DNA from: Argopecten irradians
Taxonomy: Eukaryota; Mollusca; Bivalvia; Pectinida; Pectinidae
Length of the DNA stretch: 64,000 nt
Assembly (NCBI RefSeq): GCF_041381155.1
Contig: NC_091147.1
Coordinates: 10,996,837 to 11,060,836 of the forward strand
Direction of reading: 5' to 3'
Made by a program: the position numbers and the translations under genes
The notes under the pieces: model-generated
What the model saw: only the letters and a program-made list of their open reading frames with translations
What the model was told of the DNA's origin: nothing
Databases searched by the model: none
Shown: positions 26,770 to 39,300 of the stretch, in pieces
How the letters are laid out: each line of letters starts with the position of its first letter
How positions within the stretch are numbered: position 1 is the stretch's first letter

Positions 26770-29700
26770 ATGGCGTCAGCCTCAGATGCTCGTGGTGAAA
26801 AACGGAAAAATGAAAGTGTAAATGCGGGACCAAGTTCAAACAAAAAACCGACTTTTGCCTGGAACAAAGGGCTACTTGCATCTATGGACGATCCAGAAAT
26901 GCAGGAATATGTAGATGATAAATTGGTCATTATAAAAGATAAATACCCGAAGGTGAAATAAAGTCGATTTGCACATGTGTTGTGAAGTTATGCTGAAGTC
27001 AGCGATCTAGCTATTGACGACATTTGCCTTATATTCTTGTAGTTAATTCCATATAATTTTTCAATATTATTTTCATAATAAATAAAATATTATCAATCAT
27101 GATCAATGACCATGTATTTTCACATTACTCATGATCACCTTCTCAGCATCTGGCATCGATCATCAGCCACATGCAGCAGTAGCATCATCTCCATCTTACC
27201 CCCATCATCATTAATCTTCACCACATCATCAGTATCTGAATCCTGATCGCCACCCTAATCAGCATCACCTCACAATCGCCCGCCGCCTCATCATCATAAA
27301 TCACCGATCAGCATCACCATCATCCTTATTATCACAATTATAATTTATCAATAAATTCCTAGTATTATTCTCACTTCAACATACACATGTATACTGTACA
27401 TTCATCACCATGATTACCATCTGTTATTTACAACACACTTTAATTTTGAAAATACACTGTATTGACACATCGTTTCCATTAAATTTCCATTATCATTCTA
27501 TGACCTTTTTATAATCCACTATATAACTAAGCTTCTTTCAACTTTGTTGGATTATGATTATTAGGTACATGTATAGGAAGTTGTTTTGATTTAGTACTGA
27601 AAGTGTGGCGAATTACATCTAAATTAAAAACCTTTCGTGCTAACAAATTAAAATGTACAATTGTAGGTACATGTAAAATACTTTAAATTTAAAGTGTTTC
27701 ATCATAAGGAAAATTGCTTTTAAAATATCACTACTGAAATGTTTAATTTCTTTCAGGCAAGGCATCATTTTCTTGTGATGCCAAAAGAAAACATTCCCAA
27801 TCTGAACAGCCTAAAACCAGAACATGTAGAGCTTCTAGAATATCTCCACAAAAAGGGTGAAGAAATCATTCACAGGTTGTAATACCTGACATGGCCTGAG
27901 TATAATGTTATGTTTACTATTATATTAATGCTCAAACAGACATTTTGAAGTGTACAGAGTATTATTATTTTGTTTTTAACTTTGAGCTGGTTAAAAGGTA
28001 CTGGATTTCAATGATGATCTCAAAAGCATTTTGTTTTTCAATAATATACATTGTACATACTGCACATTATTCTTGACTAATTTCATTTTATAAGAAATTT
28101 AAGCCTATAATCAGGAACTCTGTATACAGCAAACAAGAAATTACCTAGTGCTACCCGCTCCATGAATTATTCAATTTCAATTTGGTTTTATAACATTATT
28201 AAAATAACAGATATAAACAAGTTACATGTAAGTTTCACGTAAATGAATTTGAGTTATTTCACTCTTTTAGAACTGATGATACTTTGAGGTTCAGACTCGG
28301 TTATCATGCAATTCCTAGTATGAGGTAAGATATATTATTAGCAACTTTACATTGTATCTACATCAATCTTCAGTGATCCTTTGAAAGTACATGTATCACC
28401 TATGCAAGATGTAGATCTCTTTTATTTTCATACAGATGAAAACTCTTGTTTATACAATATGTTTGGTATATGTGTATTGCATTTATTGTTGTTTTGGCCA
28501 AACAAATTCAGCAGAATTCACAAATGTTTAAGCATTTCAATGTGATCAAAATATTAAGTCTTCACTTGATTTATTATTTGGCTGATTTTTTATCAATTAT
28601 ACGAAATTGATATTCTCTCATTCTTGTTACTCTAGGGGTTACTATCATTGTCATTATATCTACAGATCAGAGACTTCCTTTGAACATGTACAGAGAGTGG
28701 TCAACCCCCAACTTAAAAGCCTTACAGTATATTGGTATCAAATTATTTTGATATTCATCAAAGGACTAAACTACTGCTTCATCTATTGTAGCACATACAG
28801 CCTTCCGATCTGTTATGACATAATCTAGGGGATTGATATATTAAGATTTTATTCCCTCTCTGTAAACTAAATGCTATACATATATGTACCTATAATTTAT
28901 AATATGTACATTGTATATTTTCAGTCATTTACATCTCCATGTCATCAGCCAAGACTTTGACAGCCCGTGTTTGAAGAATAAAAAACATTGGAATTCTTTC
29001 ACAACAGAGTACTTTTATGACTCCAAAGGTAAACCTTCATCTTGATAAGTTTATATATATAGCTTGCCTCAAACCATATTTAGTAACACATTTAGTAACA
29101 CATTTATCTATTTAAAGATGTTCCACCACTGCCAGAATATACAGAAATGATACCCATCATTTGAAGAATAATTCACCTTTAATTGTGTATATGTGTGTCT
29201 AATTAACACCAAAATACATATAAAACTAGTGCTTTTGGTGCATACGCAATCAGTTCTTAATTCCATATAGGGCATAGTACGACAGCTTTTTTGGGACACA
29301 AAACTATTTGAATATTTTTATCTTGAAATAAAATTAATAAATAAGAAAGTTTTTTTACTGAAGAAAAATACTAGTTTATCTGCTCCTGTTTTTGATAAGG
29401 AAATAATACCATTCATCCGTCGTGGAGCATCTTTAAGTATGTATAATACGTAGTATTACTAGAGAAAGTCTTTCTGTTCTGACAATTCTAAATATGATTC
29501 TTTCATGATCTCATGTGGTATTTAATCTGTTTGAAAATATATGTACCTAAACATTGTATATTTATTGAAAAAAAACCTAGCATTGGCAGAACTTCAAGAA
29601 TTGTTTACAAAGATAGATATTGTACTGTCAATTATACTTTTCGTTACTCTAGATCTCAAGATGAAAATGTTTCATCTTAGAAATATTAAATATTTGAATT

Positions 29701-30999
29701 TTCCAGACATTATACAAATGCTGAAAAGTGAGGGAAAGGTTCATTTGGATAGTTCAAGATTCCAGGAGTTGCTCAAACGGAATCTGAGGTAATCAGTTGT
29801 TCTATCTGAGGCTTATTTCTGAGTCATTTCTGTGGGAGAATTAGATTTAACAGGAAACCTAAGTTTAAATCTTGGCTTTATCATATTTGGCTGTTCAACT
29901 TTTAAGAGCACCGATGGTACTATATGTGTAACATGATGCAACAGTCATGCTCCGGAGTCATCAGAAAGATGATCGAGCTTCAACAATATTTGCTACGAGA
30001 TCATCATTATTAGAATTCACCATTTAAATATCATATATTTAGTATAAATAATTACATGTAAGTGTCATGTATATTAATCTTGTCACCAATGTCTAGAATA
30101 CTATAATATTCACTCAAACTATTTTTGTTGCTACAGTGCTAGCATGTCCCATATAAAGTTTCATTATAGGGGGAGATAATTCAATGTTAGCGAATTCAAC
30201 CGAGATTTTCAAAAAATAAGATTCTTGCAGTTCACTTCAAGGAGTTGTGTTATTATGTAGTCATGACTAAAACCTTACATTATAGTTACGTAGAAACGTG
30301 AACTCTATAGGCATTAATCTTTATCTCTGGTTGATGTGTGCGCATTTGGTGAATTCCGGTATTGACAGTTCACGAGATAAACAGGCGATAACCATGGCAC
30401 CATGCAACCTGCTCATAATATTATAACCATTACTTGATATTTTTGCAGTTCACAAATAGAAATGGTGTTTTTGTGATGCATTTCCCTGTATTATAAGCAG
30501 GTATTCTGGTCGTTATGTGGCTTCAGACAATGACCTAGGTTTTGTCGCTGGCATTAGATTTATTGTATCTTTCATGAAAATAAGGCATGCTTTAGCGGGG
30601 TATTGAACACACATGTTTTGTGTGGGTTACCGCGGATCTGTAGGATAGACTGTTTTTAAGATGAAGCAATCAAAATTTGTTGTTGCAGCAGCTTTTAATG
30701 TCATACTGATATAATTCTAGTTTAATAAGTATACATACATGTGTATACATCATCTAAACAACATAATTTTATATTTGTTGTAACAACTTTATGACAACTA
30801 GATTGCATTTGCTGATGTATAATGTGGTGATCTTGCAATTAGGATTAGGATTTCTAAATATTTTTGAAGATTTTAATATATACGTGTACATTATATCATA
30901 ATTTTATTCTCCTACAGGTGCCATGTTTGTAAGAAAGAACTGTCTACCATGCCGGCCTTAAAGACACATATCAAAATTCACAATTATAAAGTCACGTGA
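26770..30999 (+). CDS. APTX: Aprataxin, short form without FHA domain, 6 exons
   Basis: Exons 26770-26952, 27757-27875, 28271-28324, 28925-29028, 29707-29788, 30918-30999 join in phase with GT/AG sites to give 207 aa. Aprataxin removes AMP from 5'-adenylated DNA left by abortive ligation, in nucleus and mitochondria. Residues 1-30 are a short basic leader ([18 protein letters not shown]). The HIT domain follows (about 33-135: [46 protein letters not shown], with the His triad at 120/122/124 and HIS-adjacent S-x-H context as in human). Then comes [16 protein letters not shown] and a C-terminal C2H2 finger (C182, C185, H198, H202). The human FHA domain (XRCC1/XRCC4 binding) is absent. The ATG sits just after the promoter region with no room for an FHA exon downstream of it. 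An unseen upstream exon is possible. Confidence 0.95.
27110..27330 (+). repeat. CATCAY-rich low-complexity stretch in APTX intron 1
   Basis: Irregular CATCAT/CATCAC-rich sequence (for example CACATCATCAGTATC, GCATCACCATCATCC), richer in C than the flanks. No coding signal. Confidence 0.6.
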
Positions 31000-32284
31000 C
31001 ACGTGGAGGATAGAAACTTATACCTGTCTCTTTTTATATTATATGTGTGCCAGATACAGTATCTATGCAATATATTGTCGCTTTGTGCCTTCTACCCTGA
31101 AAATGGCTTTTGATCATCCTTTTTGGTTGTGTGAAAATAACATATTTTGAAGGAAATGACCATCATTAAACATAAGATGATCTCCTTCATCTGTAATTTG
31201 GAAAAAGCTATTTTCTTGTTACTGAGGGTCAGAGAAACTGCAGCTTTCTGCTTAGTCATGATAATCTTTCATAGTCAGCCTATGGTTTGGTAGAATAGAA
31301 AGGAATATGTACGGTTTGGAGTCTTCTAAACTGCTGTACAGATGCAAGTGTTACAAAATTAATTTGCTGTATTTGAAAAACATGACTGTATTTAGTATTA
31401 TATATGTACGATATCTCTGATTCAATTGTAATTAAGGGTTTTAAAATTTTGCAGATTTCGTTGTATTAGTGACCATCCAAAATATAGGAATTTTTGATAT
31501 ATTTTTTTTCCATTTTTTACCAATTTTCTGATAGTTTTTGTCTTAGAAACAAAAGAGCAAAATATTATGTAGGTACTTCAGATTCATCTTTAGGAGAAAT
31601 ATAAAGTTTGTTCAAAAGTGTGTTTTGTGGGTTCTACATGAAAAATAAAGCAACATATGACCAAAATTGATAAAATTTCCACATTTTCATATTTACTGTA
31701 GGATGGTTACTATAGTAACTACAGCAGCAGTGGTACCTATTGTATCAAGGGTGAACTCAATAGTGGAATTTCCAACAATTTAATCACTAAATAATAGGTT
31801 TGAAAATTTTATTAAGGAGGCCAAAAAATGGCCCAAACCAATCAAAATCCTTTTTATAAGCCTTACTACTCATACCTGCTTTATAATGCATTGTTCTCAA
31901 AGATAGATAAAGGAAAACAATAACAGTTTGGTCCTATAAAAAAAACTATTTTGTTGCAGGTTTTTAATGAAGCACCTGATCTTGCAATTCTTGTAAAATT
32001 ATATAGTATTAAAGTTGCATTTTTTTTGTGTGTGACATATACATTTTGTATTTTTCATGTGAGCTAGGTTTCAGTTATACTGGCTATACAGATTAATTAA
32101 CTAACACATACATTAGCAATAGGCACGATTAATTGTGAACAATTTCTATTGAATGTTATATTGGGGTTTTTTCCTGCAAATTACATGTAATAACTTTAAT
32201 GTCAATATTCATTCCATGTTGATATGGATCAAGCCCTTGGAACTTAATTGACCATCATACTACATGTACTCATTTTTTTTTCGT
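31000..32284 (+). other. APTX 3'UTR and flank
   Basis: Follows the APTX TGA. AATAAA at 31,644-31,649 is a plausible poly(A) signal. Otherwise AT-rich, with nothing else recognised. Confidence 0.4.
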
Positions 32285-33125
32285 AGGTCACCTGAGACGA
32301 AGTCTCAAGTGACCTAATCCAATAGCCTTTTGTCCATCGTTGTCTGTTGTGCTTCGTGCTTTGTCCGTCATATGTCCATAAACAATTTCCTTTTTTGACT
32401 TCTCCTCCAAAACTGCTGAAGCAATTTCAATGAAATTTTGTACAAACCTTCTAAGGCATAAGGCCAATTAAAATTGTGAATTATAAGGTCCCCACCACCC
32501 ATTAAGAATTATAAGTCTGAAATAGCATTTTAACATCATATCCATATTAATCCTGGCAGATCCTCAGGGGGCAGAAGGGTGAGGTCAAAAGGGGTCAAAA
32601 GGGGTCAAATTGGCTAAAAATTCAAAAATCTTGTTCTAAAATTCTGAAAATGGTAGAATCAAATACTCATAATGGATGGAAAAGTCTTAAGGTGATTTAT
32701 AAAAATTGTGAATAATATGACTCTGGGGTCTCACGTTTTCCCCTGGGGAGTGGGGTGGCAAGTTTACTTTAGTTTATGTAGGAATAACACATTTAAGAAC
32801 ATTATTTGCTCAATTTTCATAGGAAATGAGTCAAACTTGATTAGAATTATTCGCCTGAGATTTAGCATTTTAGCGTCCATATATCGATCCTCACTGACCC
32901 CCTGGGGGACCAGAGGGGATGGGGCCAAACAGGGTCAAAATGACTAACATTTCAAAAAATCTTCTTCTGAGTTCACAGGTTTGATCGATGCAAATACTCT
33001 TCATAGAGTAAAAAGTCAAATTTATAAAATCACTGACCGACTTCAATGGCCAGTAAATATAAAGTGTCTTTGTTTCATTCTATATCTGAATCAGGTGACC
33101 TTTAAGGCCTATGGACCTCTTGTTT
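32285..33125. mobile_element. Hairpin-headed dispersed repeat (AGGTCACCTGAGAC type)
   Basis: Begins with an imperfect hairpin AGGTCACCTGAGAC-GAA-GTCTCAAGTGACCT (13 of 14 pairs) and ends AAGGCCTATGGACCTCTTGTT. The interior holds two diverged units of a GGGGTCAAA / CCCTGGGGGACC type. I recognise this as a very common bivalve dispersed repeat (from memory). It is non-coding, so the 32,708-32,947 ORF is incidental. Confidence 0.6.
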
Positions 33126-34025
33126 TTTGGTGGGGGTTTTTTCAGGGGGGGGGTCTATTTTCATGTAAATTGTAATTTCAAATGCTTCTACATATGTAAG
33201 AGTGACTTCCCTATTTCAATTTTTTGTGTAACTTTTCAAACTGTAACAGTGTTTTAACAATAAATGTTCAAATGTTCCTCATTCACAAATTCTGTCCAGT
33301 TATACATGTCTGTCTGTAATTGTTAACTGCCTTCAATTGCTTTATATATATATGTATGTATACACTGTATAAAATGTACATTTTCTTTCATTTGATATCA
33401 TACACATTCAACAATCTTAGGGCAGCATCTTTATTCTTTTTGCCACTCTATGGTATTATTGCAGTTTAGAGGCTATATATACAGTTGAACCTTGTTAACC
33501 CAAAGACCCTGTTTAAATGGAAGCGTTTAAACTTGACATTGTGTATTCAAAATACAATACTGGTAAGTATTAAAACTGTGGAACTCATATTATTCAAAAT
33601 TTAATCGTGGACTCTTTCTATTTCACAAGGGTCAAAGGTATTTTTTCAATGCACAGCTAGCAAGCAGTCTTATAAATTACACTCTATATTAATTTTGAAA
33701 TAAAGTATTTTTTTCTTAGTTAATTTGTCATTTTCCCTTCAATGATATCCTGGGTTCTCAATGGAGCTGACAATACAATATATGGATATAGATGTATAGT
33801 AGGCGATGAACTTGGTGATAAAAATATTGAAAGTGCAACTTAATGATCAAAAGTGTTGTATTGAGAAGTACCATGCATATATGTTAAGTTATTGTTGACC
33901 TCCCGAAAATGTATTCAATGAATCGAAAATAATAATTATGTACTCATGTTGTTGTGGCTACATTCAGGACAATAAGGACAACTTAAGGATGCACTGACAC
34001 AAAGTGGAAGGCTGTAGGAGTATTA
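33126..34025. other. AT-rich intergenic DNA
   Basis: No gene, repeat family or structure that I can support. Confidence 0.4.
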
Positions 34026-34473
34026 GTCCGCTAAACCTGCCTATATTATTAGGCTTTTTTTATTTTATTTTTTTTGCCTAATATATAGTCAGCTCGTGGA
34101 ACCTCTTAAAAATGTGAAATTGTAGGTCAGATTTGGCCTACGCTACGTCAGCGGCATATTTCTAATGTATCGTCCATGCAATGCCGGGAAAACATACACA
34201 TACCTATATATTGGGATCGTATGTACTCCACTGCCCCCATGTTACATCCCATTTATGAAATTAAACAACTCTGCACAATAAAATACTTCCGAGACCCTTC
34301 TATTTCACACATTTGTAATGGTCGCCGTGTACACATTTAGAAGAGCAAACGGCAGCCAATCAACTTCGCTTCCGGTTTTATTTTCAAAAAGCCATGTTTA
34401 GTTGAAAGATAAACATATATATTAGGCAAAAATTTTTTGAAAAAGCCTAATAATATAGGCAGGTTTAGCGGAC
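34026..34473. mobile_element. Complete MITE with ~33-bp perfect terminal inverted repeats
   Basis: Left end GTCCGCTAAACCTGCCTATA continuing into TTATTAGGCTTTTTT. The right end is the exact complement. TA dinucleotides flank both ends (34,024-34,025 and 34,474-34,475), the target duplication expected of Tc1/mariner-related insertion. About 448 bp, non-coding. A one-ended relative is at 2,371. Confidence 0.85.
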
Positions 34474-36024
34474 TATAGGAGTATGAGTCTGGAATATATC
34501 GGTAGTGTACTGCTCTCTTAAAGCAGTAGTCTTACAATCAATAACTTTGTCTGACATTACACATACACTAACCATACAACATTGATATCTCCCATGTGAG
34601 TGAATGTGGGTAAAGAAAATAAAACACTTACTCATATATATAGTTCATATCAATCATATATTAAATTTCTGGTCACTTTATATGACTATAAATAATAAAA
34701 ATCATGTACAATGTACTTGGTAAATGTACAATAATTATTAAAACATGGCAGTATTATACAATAATTGCTGAATCTTATAAATTCCTATAACTTACATATA
34801 TGTAAAACAACACAACGTTTTAGACATTTTGTTGAGGAGAAACAATTATTGACATTACATTGTAATAGTTATGTGACATTACAATTGTTAGCAGTATCTG
34901 AGCTAAAATAATTTTACAGATGAGAAATATATATATATATAGATCATGATAATTTGAGGATACCAAGGAGGTTTCAGTTGAAATATTTACTGGGATTTAT
35001 ACTGGAAATAATTACTGATGCATGGTTGAACTGATTGTTATGCATAAACGAAAACACCAATATTATCTGTTTGCTAACATCTCAAACTAGGTGTGTCTAG
35101 GATTAGAAATCCTAAACAGAACCAACAATAAGCAATATGTATAAAGCATACCTATATGTATATGCATGCTTCAGGAACATTTTAAAATATCAAAATAATG
35201 CCCATTTTCAAAAACAAAAGCTTAAGATGTTGAATAGATAAAACAAAAACTTAATACTGTATTAAATTACAATGTTTAAAATAAACAGACTTGCAAAAGA
35301 TTTTTTTCAGCTCTTTAGCTGAGATCATCTAGTATTTTATTCTTGGAATCTGTAAATAGTGAGATCATACATGTAAATCACTTTGAAACATTAAAAAATG
35401 TATTAATTTTGAAAGGTTTAGCTATTTTCTTAAACATTCGACCATATTCATGCCTATAAATAAATAAGTTTTACTATTGCAAGAATGATGTATGATGGAT
35501 GACATCACAATATATGTGTTTATTGATGTGGATATTCAATTGTCAATTAAACATTCCAATCAGTAGGGACTTGCAATACGCCAGCTTCCAGATACCAAAA
35601 AGACCTGGGTAAATTACCATCAATGTAACAAGTCCCACCTGCCAGTGATTATGTATAATAATTTTGAATTTTTTAAAAATTATTTATTGTTTTGTCAAGA
35701 ACATTAAACAAGTAACACGTAACAAATGAGTTTTCATGAAATTTGTTTTGACGTTAAGTTGAACTAATTTTAAAAACAGAGTAGGAACTTGAGGTACAAA
35801 ATTCTAAAACATTGAAAGATAAAAACTATTATAATGCTAATTGGTATTATTGTATATATATATATAACAAAACAATGCTAAATGGTAAATATTGTGACAG
35901 TTATATTCTGATTTTGAAAATTTATATACATGTATATAAAGATCCTAATGGTGTTTCAGTTCATATGGAGATTTTTTGAAACGAGCGCCTTGGCGAGACA
36001 TGCTTCATAAAACCTCATTAAAAA
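34474..36024. other. AT-rich intergenic DNA
   Basis: Contains short (TA)n runs near 34,928 and 35,855. No gene seen. Confidence 0.4.
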
Positions 36025-36279
36025 ATGAAGACAAATAAGATATTTTCTATCACATATTACATCACTACAAACATTTCCAAGAATCTCGGTGTCAAAATGT
36101 GTTGCAAAAATTCTAGCGGAATCTGCCATTTCGTCACAACATCCTTGAATCCCGACGTCGGAATGAACTCCCAGTCAGTGAAAATTGCTCCAGGTTATAT
36201 CACACTAGTGACATATAAAGACAAGGGTGATGTCACTGGATACATTATAAGGCTGTTGTGTGATCAGAATATATCTTAG
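36025..36279 (+). CDS. Unassigned 84-aa ORF with adjacent poly(A) signal
   Basis: The single open frame begins MKTNKIFSITYYITTNISKN, contains GVKMCCKNSSGICHFVTTSL, and ends VTGYIIRLLCDQNIS. Unlike the AT-rich noise around it, the second half has GC at many third positions (CAT TTC GTC.. AAC TCC CAG TCA GTG), and AATAAA lies at 36,313-36,318, only 34 bases after the stop. This suggests either a small gene or the 3' exon of a gene whose other exons I did not find. The minus-strand ACOT9 last exon ends about 120 bp away, so the two would converge tail to tail. Four cysteines are present and there is no clear signal peptide. I do not recognise a family. Chance is not excluded. Confidence 0.35.
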   Translation: MKTNKIFSITYYITTNISKNLGVKMCCKNSSGICHFVTTSLNPDVGMNSQSVKIAPGYITLVTYKDKGDVTGYIIRLLCDQNIS

Positions 36280-36399
36280 ACAGTGTAGTTAGTACTGTTC
36301 AATTTGACAGTAAATAAAAAATAACCAAGGAAAATTGTTTTGGATTTACTATACATGTAGGTATCACAGTTTTACATCACGATCATTATTCCTACATCA

Positions 36400-39300
36400 T
36401 CAACTCTCAAAGTGTCTCTTCCCATCCAGATAAAGCATTGATTCTGTAATATTAAAACAATCAACATGTAACATGTTCATTATATACTCACAATGTTTTC
36501 TGCCTCAATGGAAGTTTAAGAGAAGTTTAATACAAGAGAGTCATCTTCATTATCACTTGAATAAAAATATTTCAATCCAATAAGCACATAGCTATGGCAA
36601 GCCAAGTTACTTTTTATTCCAATTTCCGATATCGGGGAATTCTAATTTCCGATATCGGAAATTCTAATTTCCGATATCGGGAATTCAATTTCCGATATCG
36701 AGAAATCAATTTCCGATATCGGGAATTCATATTAATTTTTGATATCGGAAATTCTAATTTCGATATCAGAAATTCTAATTTCGATATCAGAAATTCTAAT
36801 TTTGATATCGGAAATTCTAATTCCCATATCGGAAATAAGAAAACAAATTCTGATATGGGTAATTCTATTTCCGATATCGGTATTTCAATTTCCGATATCG
36901 AGAATTCAATTGATATCGGAAATGAAGTATAATCTGCAATGCAAATAATGAGTAGAGAGAATTTCCGATATCGGGAATCAAATTTCCGATATCGGGAATC
37001 GAATTTCCGATATCAGGAATTGAATTTCCGATATCGGGAATTGAATTTCCCATATCGGGAATTGAATTTCCCATATCGGGAATTGAATTTCCCATATCGG
37101 AAATTGTTTTCTAATTCCCGATATCGGAATTAGAATTTCTGATTTCGGAATTAGAATTTCCGATATCAGAATTAGAATTTCTGATATCAAGAATTTTTGT
37201 TCTAATTCCAATATCAGAATTAGAATTTCCGAATTTCCGATATCGAGAATTCTAATTCCGATATCGGAAATTCAATTCCGATAAAAGAATAACAAGAGAT
37301 CCCAGAGGGATCTTGGCGCCCACCAAAGAATGATCTATGTCTGACAACAGAAAGAGGGATCTTTTCCCTGCTTTTCAAACTTTTACTACATACTATATAT
37401 GAACCTTGAGAAAGATCTTTTCAGTACTTTCTGAGATATGTAGCAGTAACAAACTTCAATTATCAAAATTCAAGATGGCTACCTGTCGATCATCTTGCTG
37501 ACCGATCTGTCCCAAAATGCAATATGCATAACTAGGGTCGTAGGGGAACCTACATATAAAATTTGAGAAAGATTCCTTCAGTACTTTCTGGGAAATAGTG
37601 TTAACAAACTTTAACTATCAAAATCCAAGATGGCCGCCAGTCGGCTATCTTGTTGACCGATCACTCCCAAAATGCAATATGCACAACTAGGGTTCAAGGG
37701 GAACATGCATATGAAATTTGAGAGAGATCCCTTCAGTACTTTCTGAGAAATAGCGGTAACAAACTTTAACTATCGAAATCCAAGATGGCCGTCAGTCGGT
37801 CGGCCATCTTGTTGACTGATTGGTCCCAAAATGCAATATGCACAACTAGGGCCCTAGGGGAACCTATATATGAAATTTGAGAAAGATCCCTTTAGTACTT
37901 TCTGGGAAATAGCGGTAACAAACTTTAACTATCAAAATCCAAGATGGCCGCCGGTCGGCCATCATTGTTGACCGATTGGTCCCAAAATGCAATATGCACA
38001 ACTAGGGCCCTAGGAGAACCAACATATGATATTTGAGAAAGATCCCTTAAGTACTTTCTGAGAAATAGCGGTAACAAACTTTAACTATCAAAATCCAAGA
38101 TGGCCGCCAGTCGACCATTTTGTTGACCGATCTGTCCCAAAATGCAATATGCACAACTAGGGCCCTAGGAAAACCAACATATGAAATTTGAGAAAGATCC
38201 CTTCAAAACTTTCTGAGAAATAGCGGTAACAAACTTTAACTATCAAAATCCAAGATGGCCGCCAGTCGGCCATCTTGTTGACCGATTGGTCCCAAAATGC
38301 AATATGCACAACTAGGGCCCTAGGGGAACCTACATGTGAAATTTGAGACAGATCCCTTAAGTACTTTCTGAGAAATAGCGGTAACAAACTTTAACTATCA
38401 AAATCCAAGATGGCCGCCAGTCGGCCATCTTGTTGACCGATTGGTCCCAAAATGCAATATGCACAACTAGGGCCCTAGGGGAACCTACATGTGAAATTTG
38501 AGAAAGATCCCTTCAAAACTTTCTGAGAAATAGCGGTAACAAACTTTAACTATCAAAATCCAAGATGGCCGCCAGTCGGCCATCTTGTTGACCGATTGGT
38601 CCCAAAATGCAATATGCACAACTAGGGCCCTAGGGGAACCTACATGTGAAATTTGAGAAAGCTCCCTTCTGTACTTTCTGAGAAATAGCGGTAACAAGAA
38701 TTGTTAACGGACGGACGGACGGACGGACGGAAGGACGGACGGACGGACGGAAGGACGGACGGACGACGGACCACGGACGAAAGGCGATTTGAATAGCCCA
38801 CCATCTGATGATGGTGGGCTAAAAAGTAACTTGGCTTGCCATACTAAGCTACCCTTACAGAAAGCTTAAGTGTGCAGCAATATTGCGGCACACTGATCTG
38901 TGTGCAGCAAGTTACTGCAGCAATTGAGCAGGTTAGTGTGGCTAGCTGCACCGTTCTGGCACTATTGCCGCACTAATACTTTGTTGCAGCTACATTGCGG
39001 CAATATTGCAGCTTTTGTGCAAGAAACTTTTCTTTAAAAACCTGTGTGCAGCAATAGTGCCGCTATTGTACTAGAAGCATCCTACACAGAAAACTTTAGG
39101 AAGGTTGTCGCAATATTGCGGCAATATTGCTGCTATATTGCCACAGTATAACAAAGAATTTTGGGTACTCCCATAATCCTTTGCTAAAGGTTAAAATCAT
39201 TTGACCTTCAATTTAAACATTGATTCAAGAGGTTGTGGTGTATGAAGGACAGACCCTTAGCAAAAATAACTGTGAATTTACCAGTGATATTCCGGTTAAA

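Larger units (their letters stand above)
36593..38843. mobile_element. Foldback element with 24-bp inverted ends, in ACOT9 last intron
   Basis: Left end 36,593-36,616 starts TATGGCAAGCCAAGTTACTT. Right end 38,820-38,843 is its perfect complement (AAGTAACTTGGCTTGCCATA). The body is the GATATC palindrome array. The right end was later invaded by the hairpin-ended repeat at 37,294-38,824, beside an AATAAAAAGTAAC-type sequence that mirrors the left end. Confidence 0.8.

Noticed and set aside
28607-28828. Possible foldback related to the 43,958-44,262 element (GGGGTTACTATCATTGTCAT near 28,635)
   Set aside because: One end resembles the MITE, but the other end near 28,820 matches too weakly to call an element.
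36594-37211. ORFs of 64-112 aa rich in SDIGNSN / ISEILI repeats
   Set aside because: Periodic read-through of the GATATC palindrome array on both strands.
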